Of a stretch of 30,487 nt of DNA, positions 1 to 7,995 are shown piece after piece. The stretch comes from Arcicella sp043769985 (GTDB taxonomy: Bacteria > Bacteroidota > Bacteroidia > Cytophagales > Spirosomataceae): positions 1 through 30,487 of the forward strand of contig JAYVIV010000281.1 of assembly GCA_043769985.1 (NCBI GenBank), in the 5' to 3' direction. Position 1 is the stretch's first letter. Each line of letters opens with the position of its first letter. The translations under genes and the position numbers were made by a program. The notes below the pieces were generated by a model. The model was not told where the DNA came from and did not search any database. It saw only the letters and a list, made by a program, of their open reading frames with translations.

Positions 1-384
1 GGTACTTATAAATATTTACTAACTTTTGAAGAGCAAGAATTAATTTTAGGGAATATAGACAATCATCGAATTTTAAATAATGCTTTAAAACTTTTGAAAT
101 CTGAATCGTTCGAGGATTCTCAATTGGGAGATTTGTTAAATCAGCATCAATATAATTTGCGAGAAAATCTAAAAATTTCTACACCAAAAATTGACAGGAT
201 GATTAAAGCGAGTTTGGACGCAGGGGCTTTGGGAGGTAAGATTAATGGTTCGGGCGGAGGAGGTTGTATGTTTGTTTATGCTCCAGAAAATCCAGAAAAA
301 GTTGCACAGGCCATTGAAAATCAAGGTGGTAAGGCTTACATCATTCATGTGGATGAAGGAACGAGAGTAGAGAAGATTGAATGA
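1..384 (+). CDS. GHMP-family sugar kinase, C-terminal part (5' truncated by window)
   Basis: The reading frame is open from base 1, so only the last 127 residues are present; the real start lies outside the window. The stretch around 'GGKINGSGGGGCMFVYAP' is the glycine-rich third motif of GHMP kinases (galactokinase/mevalonate kinase superfamily), which lies near the C-terminus and helps bind the phosphates of ATP. The family phosphorylates small sugars or alcohols in the cytoplasm. A sugar nucleotidyltransferase follows 54 bp downstream on the same strand, so the pair probably activates a sugar (kinase, then nucleotidyl transfer). The substrate cannot be read from this fragment. TTG and ATG codons inside the frame are not credible starts. 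Confidence 0.85.
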   Translation, partial: GTYKYLLTFEEQELILGNIDNHRILNNALKLLKSESFEDSQLGDLLNQHQYNLRENLKISTPKIDRMIKASLDAGALGGKINGSGGGGCMFVYAPENPEKVAQAIENQGGKAYIIHVDEGTRVEKIE

Positions 385-438
385 ATATTAAGATTCAGAA
401 AATAACCAGAAATATATAAACAGCAACAACAAGATTAA

Positions 439-1299
439 ATGGCAAAATTATTAATTATGGCGGGCGGAATGTCGTCAAGAATGAAAAAAAATGAAGGTTC
501 AGATACACTTGATTCAACCTTAGTTCAACAGGCAAATACGCTTCCAAAAGGAATGATTGGCGTTGGAAAAGATGGTCGTCCTTTTATGGATTATCTTATT
601 TACAACGCTCATAAAGCAGGATATGATGAAGTTTTAATATTAAAAAATCCCAAAGATCAGGTAACAAAGCCCTATTATGATAAATTAGTATCAGATGGAA
701 AGGCCTGGGGCATGAATTTTTTATACGCAACCCAAACCATTGCTCCCGACCGTGAGAAACCAGCAGGTACTGCTGATGCCATTCAACAGGCTCTGGAACA
801 GACACCTCAATGGAAAGGTGATAGATTTACGGTTTGTAATTCTGACAATTTATATTCAGTTAATGTATTGAAATTACTGAGCGAAAACCCAGTCCCAAAT
901 ATTGTTGTATCTTATGAAAGCGTAGCATTAGGGGTTGAACCAGAGCGTGTTAAGTCATTTGCGGTCATTAAGGCGGATGCTGACAATTACCTCGTTCAGA
1001 TTATCGAAAAACCCAATGATAAGCAAATAGAATCTTCTCGAGACTTAAATGGGAAAATAGGGGTTAATATGAATGTTTTTCATTTTAACTATGATGACAT
1101 TTTGGAATATGTACTTAAAGAACCGTTTAATCCCATCAGAAACGAAAGAGAATTACCTACGGCGGTAATGAAAATGGCGAGCGAAAATCCAAAGAAAGTT
1201 ATCATCGTTGCTGTAGAAGAAAATGTGCCAGATTTGACCTCAAAAGGTGATATTAGTGTCGTTCAAAAATATTTAGTAGATACTTTTGGTGATTTTTAA
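439..1299 (+). CDS. Sugar-phosphate nucleotidyltransferase (NTP_transferase fold)
   Basis: A 286-residue protein that opens with a variant of the nucleotidyltransferase signature, 'LLIMAGGMSSRMKK' (residues 4-17), which binds the NTP. 'GTADAIQQAL' and 'CNSDNLYS' further on fit the base-contacting segment and the metal-binding Asp of the fold, and 'IIEKPND' resembles the sugar-phosphate-binding EKP motif. The family joins a sugar-1-phosphate to an NTP, giving an NDP-sugar and pyrophosphate. It lies 54 bp after the GHMP kinase and probably shares its transcript, which ends at the hairpin at 1324-1362. Which sugar and which nucleotide are used is not visible. The ATG at 439 is the first in frame and matches the usual N-terminus. 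Confidence 0.85.
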   Translation: MAKLLIMAGGMSSRMKKNEGSDTLDSTLVQQANTLPKGMIGVGKDGRPFMDYLIYNAHKAGYDEVLILKNPKDQVTKPYYDKLVSDGKAWGMNFLYATQTIAPDREKPAGTADAIQQALEQTPQWKGDRFTVCNSDNLYSVNVLKLLSENPVPNIVVSYESVALGVEPERVKSFAVIKADADNYLVQIIEKPNDKQIESSRDLNGKIGVNMNVFHFNYDDILEYVLKEPFNPIRNERELPTAVMKMASENPKKVIIVAVEENVPDLTSKGDISVVQKYLVDTFGDF

Positions 1300-1323
1300 T
1301 TTTAGTATTTCCTTAACCTTATA

Positions 1324-1362
1324 CCCTCAATAAACGTTATGAGTTTGTTGAGGGATTTTTTT
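1324..1362 (+). terminator. Rho-independent terminator after the kinase/nucleotidyltransferase pair
   Basis: A 12-bp stem (1324-1335 with 1343-1354, one G-T wobble) closes a 7-nt loop and is followed by a run of Ts. The T run merges into the promoter of ispG. Confidence 0.85.
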
Positions 1363-1369
1363 ATCTTTG
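1362..1369 (+). promoter_or_regulatory. Bacteroidota -7 promoter element for ispG
   Basis: TATCTTTG matches TAnnTTTG exactly and lies 30 bp before the ispG ATG. It overlaps the T-tail of the upstream terminator, so one transcript ends where the next begins. No clear -33 TTTG is seen at the usual spacing. Confidence 0.6.
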
Positions 1370-1399
1370 TCTTTAATTTGCCCATTCCACAAATCGTTT

Positions 1400-3460
1400 A
1401 TGTCTAATATCAATTCACAAATCGTTAATCTTATTGAAAACGGAAATCGTTACGCCAATTCATTAACTGAATATTCTCGTCGCAAAACAATTACCGTAAA
1501 TATTGGGGATGTACCAATGGGTTCTGATTATCCTATACGAGTGCAATCAATGACAACGATTGACACGATGGATACTTTGGGTTCGGTAGAACAAACAATT
1601 CGCATGATAGAATCTGGGTGTGAGTATGTTCGTATTACCGCTCCATCTGTCAAAGAAGCCCAAAATTTAGATAATATTCGTAAAGAATTAAGGATTAGAG
1701 GTTATCATGTACCCTTAGTGGCAGATATTCACTTTACTCCAAATGCAGCTGAATTGGCTGCACGTTTGGTTGAAAAAGTAAGAATCAATCCAGGCAATTA
1801 TGCCGATAAAAAACGTTTTGAAAATATTGATTACACAGAGTCAAGTTATCAAGATGAGTTAGATAGAATCCGAATAAAGTTTTTGCCATTAGTAAAAATT
1901 TGTAAAGAATATGGTACAGCCATGCGTATAGGCACTAATCATGGTTCTTTGAGTGATAGAATTTTGAGTCGTTATGGTGATACGCCGCTTGGAATGGTTG
2001 AATCTGCCTTGGAATTTTTGCGAATTTGTGAGGATGAAAATTATCATAACATTGTCCTCTCTATGAAAGCATCCAATACCCAAGTCATGGTGGAGGCATA
2101 TCGGTTATTGTGCAAAAAATTGAACGAAGAAGGTTTAAAACCATATCCTTTGCATTTAGGCGTTACGGAAGCAGGAGAGGGGGAAGATGGCAGAATAAAA
2201 TCAGCCGTTGGCATTGGAACGTTGTTAGAGGATGGTTTGGGAGATACCGTAAGAGTAAGTTTGACCGAAGATCCAGAATTTGAGGCTCCCGTTGCAAGAG
2301 CATTGATTGATAGATATACAAAGAGAAAAGAAGAATCGAAACCAATTTTGATGTTTGGTGTTCAAGATTCAAAATTTGGAAACCAAACATTGAGCATCGA
2401 ACAACAAACCTCAAAAAATGATTCACCTATAAATCCTTTTCAATATCATAGAAGAACAACGCATGAGGTCGCAAATTTTGGGGGACATAATGTGCCAAGA
2501 GTAATGGCAGATTATGCCCAATTTGAAGTTTCAGAGCATGAAGATTTAAAGCCAATAGGTCACTTTTATATTCCTTTACCCGACAAGTGGGCAATGAACG
2601 ATTTGGGAGCTGACTATATTTACACAGGGAAAAACGCTGCAAAATATATGCTTCCAATGGGTTTAAAAGAAATTTTAGATTTTGATGTTTGGAAAAATAC
2701 TGACGATAAGTTTAATAAATTTCCACTTTTTAATGTATCGGAGTATAAAACCGAAATACAAAAACATAATGTCTTAAATTTTGTAACATTAACCATTAAT
2801 GACTTAGACAGAGATTTAGTTGATCAATTAAGAAATGACAAGCAAGTCGTTATGCTCATTGAGACGGGAAATGCCCACGCAATGCCAGAAATGCGAAGAT
2901 TATTTTTTGAACTTATTGATAATCAAATTACAGTACCTGTCGTTATTGTTAGAAAATATCCAGTTCTACCACAATCAGATTTCCAGCTATTTTCCGCTAC
3001 CGATTGTGGAGGTTTATTGATTGACGGTTTTGGGGACGGTATTTTTTTAAGATTACCAGAATTGTCAAGTAAATCTGAACATTTGAATTTATCAAAAAGT
3101 TACAATTCAACAGCTTTCGGTATATTACAAGCGGCACGTACTCGAATGAGTAAAACAGAATATATTTCTTGCCCATCGTGCGGAAGAACCCTTTTCGATT
3201 TACAGGAAACCACAGCAATGATTCGTAAAAGAACGGAGCATTTGAAAGGTGTAAAAATTGGAATTATGGGTTGTATCGTAAATGGACCAGGTGAAATGGC
3301 CGATGCTGATTATGGATATGTGGGCGTTGGGAAGGATAAAATTGCTTTATACAGAGGACAAAATGTTATAAAAAAATCTGTTCATTCAGATAATGCTGTA
3401 AATGAATTGATTAATTTAATCAAAGAAGATGGAATATGGTTTGAGCCATCAGTAAACTGA
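1400..3460 (+). CDS. ispG: 4-hydroxy-3-methylbut-2-enyl diphosphate synthase (IspG/GcpE), long form
   Basis: IspG makes HMBPP from methylerythritol cyclodiphosphate in the MEP isoprenoid pathway, using a [4Fe-4S] cluster. The N-terminal TIM-barrel part has 'VRVQSMTTIDTMDT' and 'VADIHFTPNAA'. The C-terminal cluster domain has 'CPSCGRTLFDLQ' and 'MGCIVNGPGEMADADYGYVG', which carry the cysteine ligands and nearby Glu. At 686 residues it is the long form with an extra domain between barrel and cluster domain, known from Bacteroidota, Chlorobi and plants; short enzymes have about 370. I start it at the ATG at 1400, 31 bp after the -7 box; a TTG at 1367 lies inside that box. Residues of about 321-339, in the linker before 'NPFQYHRRTTHEV', are encoded by a 7-nt-period repeat (see findings). 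Confidence 0.95.
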   Translation: MSNINSQIVNLIENGNRYANSLTEYSRRKTITVNIGDVPMGSDYPIRVQSMTTIDTMDTLGSVEQTIRMIESGCEYVRITAPSVKEAQNLDNIRKELRIRGYHVPLVADIHFTPNAAELAARLVEKVRINPGNYADKKRFENIDYTESSYQDELDRIRIKFLPLVKICKEYGTAMRIGTNHGSLSDRILSRYGDTPLGMVESALEFLRICEDENYHNIVLSMKASNTQVMVEAYRLLCKKLNEEGLKPYPLHLGVTEAGEGEDGRIKSAVGIGTLLEDGLGDTVRVSLTEDPEFEAPVARALIDRYTKRKEESKPILMFGVQDSKFGNQTLSIEQQTSKNDSPINPFQYHRRTTHEVANFGGHNVPRVMADYAQFEVSEHEDLKPIGHFYIPLPDKWAMNDLGADYIYTGKNAAKYMLPMGLKEILDFDVWKNTDDKFNKFPLFNVSEYKTEIQKHNVLNFVTLTINDLDRDLVDQLRNDKQVVMLIETGNAHAMPEMRRLFFELIDNQITVPVVIVRKYPVLPQSDFQLFSATDCGGLLIDGFGDGIFLRLPELSSKSEHLNLSKSYNSTAFGILQAARTRMSKTEYISCPSCGRTLFDLQETTAMIRKRTEHLKGVKIGIMGCIVNGPGEMADADYGYVGVGKDKIALYRGQNVIKKSVHSDNAVNELINLIKEDGIWFEPSVN
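2360..2415. repeat. Degenerate heptad repeat inside the ispG reading frame
   Basis: Eight consecutive 7-nt words fill these 56 bases, most ending in CAAA, CGAA or similar (for example attcaaa at 2367, aaccaaa at 2381, catcgaa at 2395, cctcaaa at 2409). The phase is constant across the run. It is translated as part of the IspG linker, so the repeat is in frame and carries no stop. Confidence 0.6.
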
Positions 3461-3493
3461 TTCTCCAGAATTGGTCTTTTTTATTATTAGCCC

Positions 3494-3511
3494 TCGAATC
3501 TGGAGATTCGA
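3494..3511. repeat. Short perfect hairpin before the DUF6728-like gene
   Basis: An 8-bp perfect inverted repeat with a 2-base centre (tcgaatct, gg, agattcga) lies 11 bp before the ATG at 3522. There is no T run after it. It could affect translation of the small gene or be a remnant of a dispersed repeat. Confidence 0.4.
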
Positions 3512-3521
3512 AACTCACAAT

Positions 3522-3710
3522 ATGTCAAAATTAAAAGAACAATTCAAATTAGGTGAAGCATTTAGTTATTTTTTCAGAATTTTTGGAAAAGCTGATCCTT
3601 CCAAACCTACCAATTTTAATATCAAAACGATGCACGTCATCAATAAAATATCAATTTTGATGTTCTTGATGTGTCTATGTGTAATGATTTATCGAGCATT
3701 TTTTAGATGA
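3522..3710 (+). CDS. Small membrane protein, DUF6728-like
   Basis: A 62-residue protein with a polar, basic N-terminal half ('MSKLKEQFKLGEAFSYFFRI') and one hydrophobic C-terminal segment ('INKISILMFLMCLCVMIY') that should span the membrane, leaving a very short 'RAFFR' tail. I recall small Bacteroidota proteins of this shape, classed as DUF6728; their role is unknown. I chose ATG 3522 because an earlier in-frame start at 3471 would add residues translated from the hairpin region. It ends 1 bp before the next gene starts, so the two are probably co-translated. Its place after ispG suggests readthrough from that promoter. Confidence 0.6.
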   Translation: MSKLKEQFKLGEAFSYFFRIFGKADPSKPTNFNIKTMHVINKISILMFLMCLCVMIYRAFFR

Positions 3711-3711
3711 G

Positions 3712-4068
3712 ATGAACATAGAAGAGTTCAGAGAATATTGTATTGCTAAAAAAGGAGTTACGAAAGAGTTACCATTCGGGCCAGATACTTTAGTTTATAA
3801 AGTTTTGGGTAAAATGTTCGCTATTACTCCCTTAGAATCAGAGACTTTTAAGGTTAACTTAAAATGCGACCCAGCCATAGCAATAGAATTACGAGATGAA
3901 TTTGAATATATTACTGGGGCTTACCACATGAATAAAATTCATTGGAATACAATCAATTGTGAATTATGCCCTACTAAATTGTTGGTAGAACTAACGGATA
4001 ATTCTTACGATTTAGTAGTCTCCGCTTTTCCCAAGAAAATGAAATTAGCATTCAATCAACTTGGTTAA
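3712..4068 (+). CDS. MmcQ/YjbR family protein
   Basis: A 118-residue protein matching the MmcQ/YjbR family: 'NIEEFREYCIAKKGVTKELPFGPDTLVYKVLGKMFAI' is the typical N-terminus, with the ELPFG..TLVYKV..KMFA pattern, and 'KIHWNTI' is the typical central motif. The family has a CyaY-like alpha/beta fold with a double-wing arrangement and has been suggested to bind DNA; no enzymatic function is established. The ATG at 3712 starts 1 bp after the preceding stop codon, so the genes are translationally coupled. Length is normal for the family. It is cytoplasmic, with no signal or membrane segment. Confidence 0.85.
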   Translation: MNIEEFREYCIAKKGVTKELPFGPDTLVYKVLGKMFAITPLESETFKVNLKCDPAIAIELRDEFEYITGAYHMNKIHWNTINCELCPTKLLVELTDNSYDLVVSAFPKKMKLAFNQLG

Positions 4069-4103
4069 TTTGCTTCTCAACAACTTAAAAATTATTAACT
4101 TAT

Positions 4104-4649
4104 ATGGAGTGGTTACTACTTCTATTTTTTCTGCCATTTTTTCTAACCTTGATGTTTTTCAATTGGTTAGAGGAGAGATTTTATAGCTTCCGAGATGTTG
4201 AAAAGTTGGGTGAGGGGGAAGTTTTTTTGTCAGAAAAGAAATATCATGAAGCACAAATATTTTTCAGCGAAAAATTGAAATATTTTCCGAAATCATCGAA
4301 AGCATTTTTTTTTAGAGGAAAAGCAAATTTACATTTAGAAAACTACTATTCTGCCCTTTATGATATCGAACAATCTATATCATTTGATAATACGGTTGCT
4401 GAATGTTTTGTTTTGAAAGGAAAAATCCTGTATAAATTAGAAGATTTTGACAAAGCATTCTTGGAATTTGATAAAGCGGATTGGTTTTACCGAAGTGGAA
4501 ATGCGGAGACTTTGAGGTGGAGGGGAATGTCAAGATACTTAATTGGACAAATCGATAATGCCATTGTTGATTTCAAACGAGCGGTGGAATTAGGGGATGA
4601 AGATGCTGATTATATTCTCAAAACTAAATTTGAGTATATTCGTAAATAA
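4104..4649 (+). CDS. Membrane-anchored TPR protein
   Basis: A 181-residue protein with an N-terminal hydrophobic helix (residues 3-21, 'WLLLLFFLPFFLTLMFFNW') that probably anchors it in the inner membrane, followed by about four tetratricopeptide-like helical pairs. Repeat units begin near 'GEVFLSEKKYHEAQIFFSEK', 'SKAFFFRGKANLHLENYYSA', 'AECFVLKGKILYKLEDFDKA' and 'LRWRGMSRYLIGQIDNAIV', each with the small-large TPR residue spacing. TPRs are protein-interaction scaffolds; no partner is evident here. It follows the MmcQ gene by 35 bp on the same strand and ends at a strong bidirectional terminator. Confidence 0.75.
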   Translation: MEWLLLLFFLPFFLTLMFFNWLEERFYSFRDVEKLGEGEVFLSEKKYHEAQIFFSEKLKYFPKSSKAFFFRGKANLHLENYYSALYDIEQSISFDNTVAECFVLKGKILYKLEDFDKAFLEFDKADWFYRSGNAETLRWRGMSRYLIGQIDNAIVDFKRAVELGDEDADYILKTKFEYIRK

Positions 4650-4650
4650 A

Positions 4651-4683
4651 AAAAGGCAAATCTTTATAAGATTTGCCTTTTTT
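4651..4683. terminator. Bidirectional rho-independent terminator
   Basis: An at least 10-bp perfect stem (4655-4664 with 4668-4677) with a 3-nt loop is flanked by A-run on the left and T-run on the right. It therefore serves both the rightward TPR gene and the leftward thioredoxin-fold gene that converge here. Confidence 0.9.
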
Positions 4684-4701
4684 GTGATAAATGGAATAAG
4701 T

Positions 4702-5730
4702 CTATTTCCCTTTTGCTGCCCATTGGGAAGCCATTAAAAGTGCGGCTTTATCTGACGTGCTTGACTTTACCCAATTACTAAGAAAAACATAAGAAGCCTT
4801 ATCCGTCTTTGCATCAATCAATTTACGCAATATTGTTATTGCTACAGCTGGTTTATTTTCTCTAAAATATGCCTTGCTTTCTTCCCTCCAAACTCGCCCA
4901 TCAATTGATTTTTTATCCACCCCAATTTTTGCCAAATTTGCCCGCACTGTATTAATTTTTGCCGTTGAGTATTTCATTCCTCTGCTACTATACAAAGAAT
5001 ACATAATGATATTTTCTGCTGTTTGATTAACTAATTTTTTCTCATTCTTTGCATAAAAACTTGGCAAATTATTCATTAAGTATTTGAACATTTCGTTTTC
5101 ATCATCAATCACGACTTTCTGTAACAGTAAGAAACTTGTATTATTTCCATATTGAGATTTAGGAATTTTTTTTGCGTAAGCGTTCATTGCCGAGATATTA
5201 TCAACTGTATCACGCACAACTCTTGAAATTAGTCCGTACTCAATTAGGAAATTTGCCTCTTTATTTCCACCTCTAAAACTTGCTTTGTAGGCAGAAGTTC
5301 GCTGTGCGGGATTTAATGCTTTTGTCCCTGCTTCAATTAGAACATTGGCAGAATTATTATTTTCACCCAAAATACTGATGTGCATTAGCTTGACATCTTT
5401 ATCGAAAAATAGGAGGGTTGGCGTTGATAAAATATATAAGCCTTGCTTATTCAAGAATGCTGTACCTTCTGGAGTTGTTATGTCTAATTTATAAGAAATA
5501 AAATTTTGGTTAAAATAATTTCCTACTTGTGGCAAATTAAAAGTTGGAGCAAAGGCATTACAAACATGACAAGTTGGAGCGTACACTTCCAAAAGTACAG
5601 GTTTATTTTGAGTTTTTGCCAAATCAAAAACTGTCCTAAGATTTCCAGTTTGTAAAAAGGCGGTGCCTTTTTGAGCATATGAAAGATTGACAATTACGAT
5701 ACTTAATATAGTGAAAAGATATTTTTTCAT
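4702..5730 (-). CDS. Secreted thioredoxin-fold protein
   Basis: A 342-residue protein with a Sec signal peptide ('MKKYLFTILSIVIVNLSYAQ', cleavage after the Ala-Gln region near residue 20). A thioredoxin-like domain follows (about residues 25-140) with 'LLEVYAPTCHVCNAF' carrying a CxxC pair (Cys54, Cys57) and a 'STPTLLFF' segment with the cis-proline. The fold and CxxC point to a periplasmic disulfide-exchange or thiol-reductase role. The last 200 residues are helical and look like a TPR- or solenoid-type extension; I do not recognise them further. No partner gene is adjacent: gldC lies upstream on the same strand, 82 bp away. Confidence 0.75.
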   Translation of the reverse strand: MKKYLFTILSIVIVNLSYAQKGTAFLQTGNLRTVFDLAKTQNKPVLLEVYAPTCHVCNAFAPTFNLPQVGNYFNQNFISYKLDITTPEGTAFLNKQGLYILSTPTLLFFDKDVKLMHISILGENNNSANVLIEAGTKALNPAQRTSAYKASFRGGNKEANFLIEYGLISRVVRDTVDNISAMNAYAKKIPKSQYGNNTSFLLLQKVVIDDENEMFKYLMNNLPSFYAKNEKKLVNQTAENIIMYSLYSSRGMKYSTAKINTVRANLAKIGVDKKSIDGRVWREESKAYFRENKPAVAITILRKLIDAKTDKASYVFLSNWVKSSTSDKAALLMASQWAAKGK

Positions 5731-5812
5731 GGTATTTTGTTTCCAATTTAAAGTCCAAAATATACCAATCTCTTAATCAGAAATTGGCATTAACAATCCT
5801 TAACAAAATCTA

Positions 5813-6160
5813 TTACATTTGTTCGGCAGCTTTTATTTCTTCTCTCAAATCTTTGGTCATGGTCTTGCAAAGGTTTTCAATAAGTTGTCCGGTTTTTTGG
5901 TCACCTGTGGCTCGCTCCAAAGTATCTCCAATACTTCCAATGACCTCAATATAGAATCGCTTCATGTCAAAAACCTCCATGTCTTTTGTCCAAAGTGGCA
6001 ATGCCATCAAGCCTTTATTATAATTATCCCATACTCCAATGAATATTGACTTAGTTTCTTCAATTCCCTCGTTTGGGTTTTCAGTTGCCGACCATGATAT
6101 TTGTTCTGGAATATTCTCGTCGTCTAATAAAATTTTAAAATTAATTTCTGAATGTTTCAT
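5813..6160 (-). CDS. gldC: Gliding motility protein GldC
   Basis: A 115-residue protein matching GldC along its length: 'KHSEINFKILLDDENIPEQISWSATENP' at the start, 'EETKSIFIGVWD' and 'LPLWTKDMEVFDMKRFYIEVI' in the middle, and a helical C-terminus. GldC is a small cytoplasmic protein required for full gliding in Flavobacterium and is widespread in Bacteroidota, including species not known to glide. I chose the ATG whose complement is at 6158-6160; a longer frame to 6199 would add 13 residues absent from the usual N-terminus. A possible minus-strand -7 box (TAATTTTG, complement of 6204-6211) lies 44 bp upstream of that start. No other gld genes are in the window, which is normal because gldB and gldC are often unlinked from the type IX secretion cluster. 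Confidence 0.88.
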   Translation of the reverse strand: MKHSEINFKILLDDENIPEQISWSATENPNEGIEETKSIFIGVWDNYNKGLMALPLWTKDMEVFDMKRFYIEVIGSIGDTLERATGDQKTGQLIENLCKTMTKDLREEIKAAEQM

Positions 6161-6257
6161 AAATATTTTATACAATAATGGAAAATTATTCCGTTTCAAT
6201 TGACAAAATTAATTGATTATTTCCCAAAAATGCCTTTCCATTTATAAAAGATAAAAC

Positions 6258-6265
6258 TATCTTTG
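6258..6265 (+). promoter_or_regulatory. Bacteroidota -7 promoter element for folC
   Basis: TATCTTTG followed by CACC is an exact TAnnTTTG match, 39 bp before the folC ATG. The -33 region is weak. Confidence 0.6.
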
Positions 6266-6303
6266 CACCCCGATTTAATATGTACCTGTAAATCTTATTT
6301 TTT

Positions 6304-7587
6304 ATGAATTACCAAGAAACTATTGAATATCTTTATCAACAATTACCCGTTTTTCACCGAATTGGTAAAAAGGCATTTAAGGCAGATTTAACTAATACCC
6401 TAAAACTGTGTAAACATCTTGATAATCCACAAGTTAAATTCAAAACCGTTCATATTGCGGGTACAAACGGAAAAGGGAGTTCATCTCATTTTTTAGCTTC
6501 AATTTTACAAAGTGCAGGATATAAAACGGGACTATATACCTCTCCACATTTAAAATCATTTACTGAAAGAATCAGAATTAATGGCGTACCAATTCCTGAA
6601 AACGAAGTTATTAGTTTTGTTAAAAAAAACAAAAACTTTCTCGAAGAACTAAAACCATCTTTTTTTGAAATGAGTGTTGGTATGGCTTTTGAATATTTTG
6701 CAAAAGAGCAAGTTGACATCGCAATTATTGAAGTAGGTTTAGGAGGTCGATTGGATTCAACTAATATTATTACGCCTCTTCTGTCATTAATAACAAACAT
6801 TAGTTTTGATCATACCGATATATTGGGAGATACCTTACCCAAAATCGCTTTCGAGAAAGCTGGTATTATCAAAGCTAATATACCAGTAATTATTAGTGAA
6901 AAAAAATCTGAAACTGAACAAGTTTTTATAGATAAAGCTTATGCAGAAAATGCTCCAGTTTATTTTGCAGAAGATTATTTTCGGGTCGATGAATTTGAGG
7001 AAAAGAATTTACTTTTAGAAATGAACATCTTAGATTTATCTAATAATCGTAATTTGAAAATTGAGTCACAATTAGTGGGAGAATATCAAACAAAAAATAT
7101 TTTAGGGGTTTTAAAATCGATTGATATATTAAATCAAATGAATTTTGTGGTAAGTTCAACTGCAATTTTTGAAGGGATTAAAAACGTTATTTCACAAACA
7201 GGATTACAGGGGCGTTGGCAGGTTCTTTCCAGAAGTCCTCTTTTAATTTGTGATACAGCCCACAACGTAGCAGGAATTTCACAAGTAATACAAAGCCTAC
7301 AAAAAATACAATGTAATGAACTTTGGATGGTTTTGGGATTTGTGTCTGATAAAGACATATCTGGAATTTTAGAATTAATGCCAAAAGAAGCAAAATACAT
7401 ATTTTGTGAGGCAAATATTCCACGAGCTTTGAACTCTAAAGAATTATTAAATCAAGCCAACAAATTTGGGTTGGTAGGAGAGGACATTCCAAATGTGAAT
7501 GATGCGATAAGTTTTGCAATTTCAAAAGCTAATGTTAACGATTTGATTTTCGTAGGAGGTAGTACCTTCGTAGTTGCCGAAATTTAA
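6304..7587 (+). CDS. folC: Bifunctional folylpolyglutamate synthase/dihydrofolate synthase
   Basis: FolC adds L-Glu to dihydropteroate to make dihydrofolate and then extends the polyglutamate tail of folates, using ATP. The Mur-ligase-type P-loop 'HIAGTNGKGSSSHFLA' sits near residue 50, followed by the family's 'SPHLKSFTERIRING' Omega-loop region. 'EVGLGGRLDSTNI' with 'TNISFDHTDILG' are the central-domain metal and ATP motifs. The C-terminal ligase domain carries 'GRWQVLSRSPLLICDTAHN', including the DxAHN that contacts ATP. Length (427 residues) is normal. It stands alone behind its own promoter, with a gene-less 408 bp after it. Confidence 0.95.
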   Translation: MNYQETIEYLYQQLPVFHRIGKKAFKADLTNTLKLCKHLDNPQVKFKTVHIAGTNGKGSSSHFLASILQSAGYKTGLYTSPHLKSFTERIRINGVPIPENEVISFVKKNKNFLEELKPSFFEMSVGMAFEYFAKEQVDIAIIEVGLGGRLDSTNIITPLLSLITNISFDHTDILGDTLPKIAFEKAGIIKANIPVIISEKKSETEQVFIDKAYAENAPVYFAEDYFRVDEFEEKNLLLEMNILDLSNNRNLKIESQLVGEYQTKNILGVLKSIDILNQMNFVVSSTAIFEGIKNVISQTGLQGRWQVLSRSPLLICDTAHNVAGISQVIQSLQKIQCNELWMVLGFVSDKDISGILELMPKEAKYIFCEANIPRALNSKELLNQANKFGLVGEDIPNVNDAISFAISKANVNDLIFVGGSTFVVAEI

Positions 7588-7995
7588 GACCAATTCTAAA
7601 TTTTAAAATTTTGAGTTTATTCTATAGGTTTTACAGTTAAAATTTCAAGTTTTTTCTGCTAAACAATATTTTGTTAATATATTACTCTACGCATATTGAA
7701 ATATAACTATCTATTTTAAAGAGAGTGTGTTGAGATTTTTTTTATCTAATCAGGTACAGGATATTAATTTTTAAGCGATTCTCAGCATTCACAACTTGTT
7801 GATAGCCAGTAAGTTATGGATGCTGGTAAAATGAGACACAATATTTTGCTTGTAAAATTATTAACTAAAATTATAACTAATTAAAATTCAAGTAGTTGTG
7901 GAATTCAAGAATGACTAAAGGGCAGTACGAGATAAAGCCCAAAATAGGAGAGACCAATTGTCGTTTTATTGACTAACTAATTTAGTAAAATCATA
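7588..7995. other. Gene-less 408 bp between folC and trmB
   Basis: No convincing ORF on either strand. The only structure I see is an imperfect hairpin at 7783-7825: cagcat pairs with atgctg, enclosing acaactt and aagttatg arms. No tRNA-like cloverleaf and no clean promoter for trmB were recognised. Confidence 0.5.

Noticed and set aside
1367..1399. TTG start for ispG at 1367
   Set aside because: It lies within the -7 promoter box; ATG 1400 gives the normal N-terminus.
2163..2657. Minus-strand open frames within ispG
   Set aside because: Shadow frames; the part near 2340-2420 only reflects the heptad repeat.
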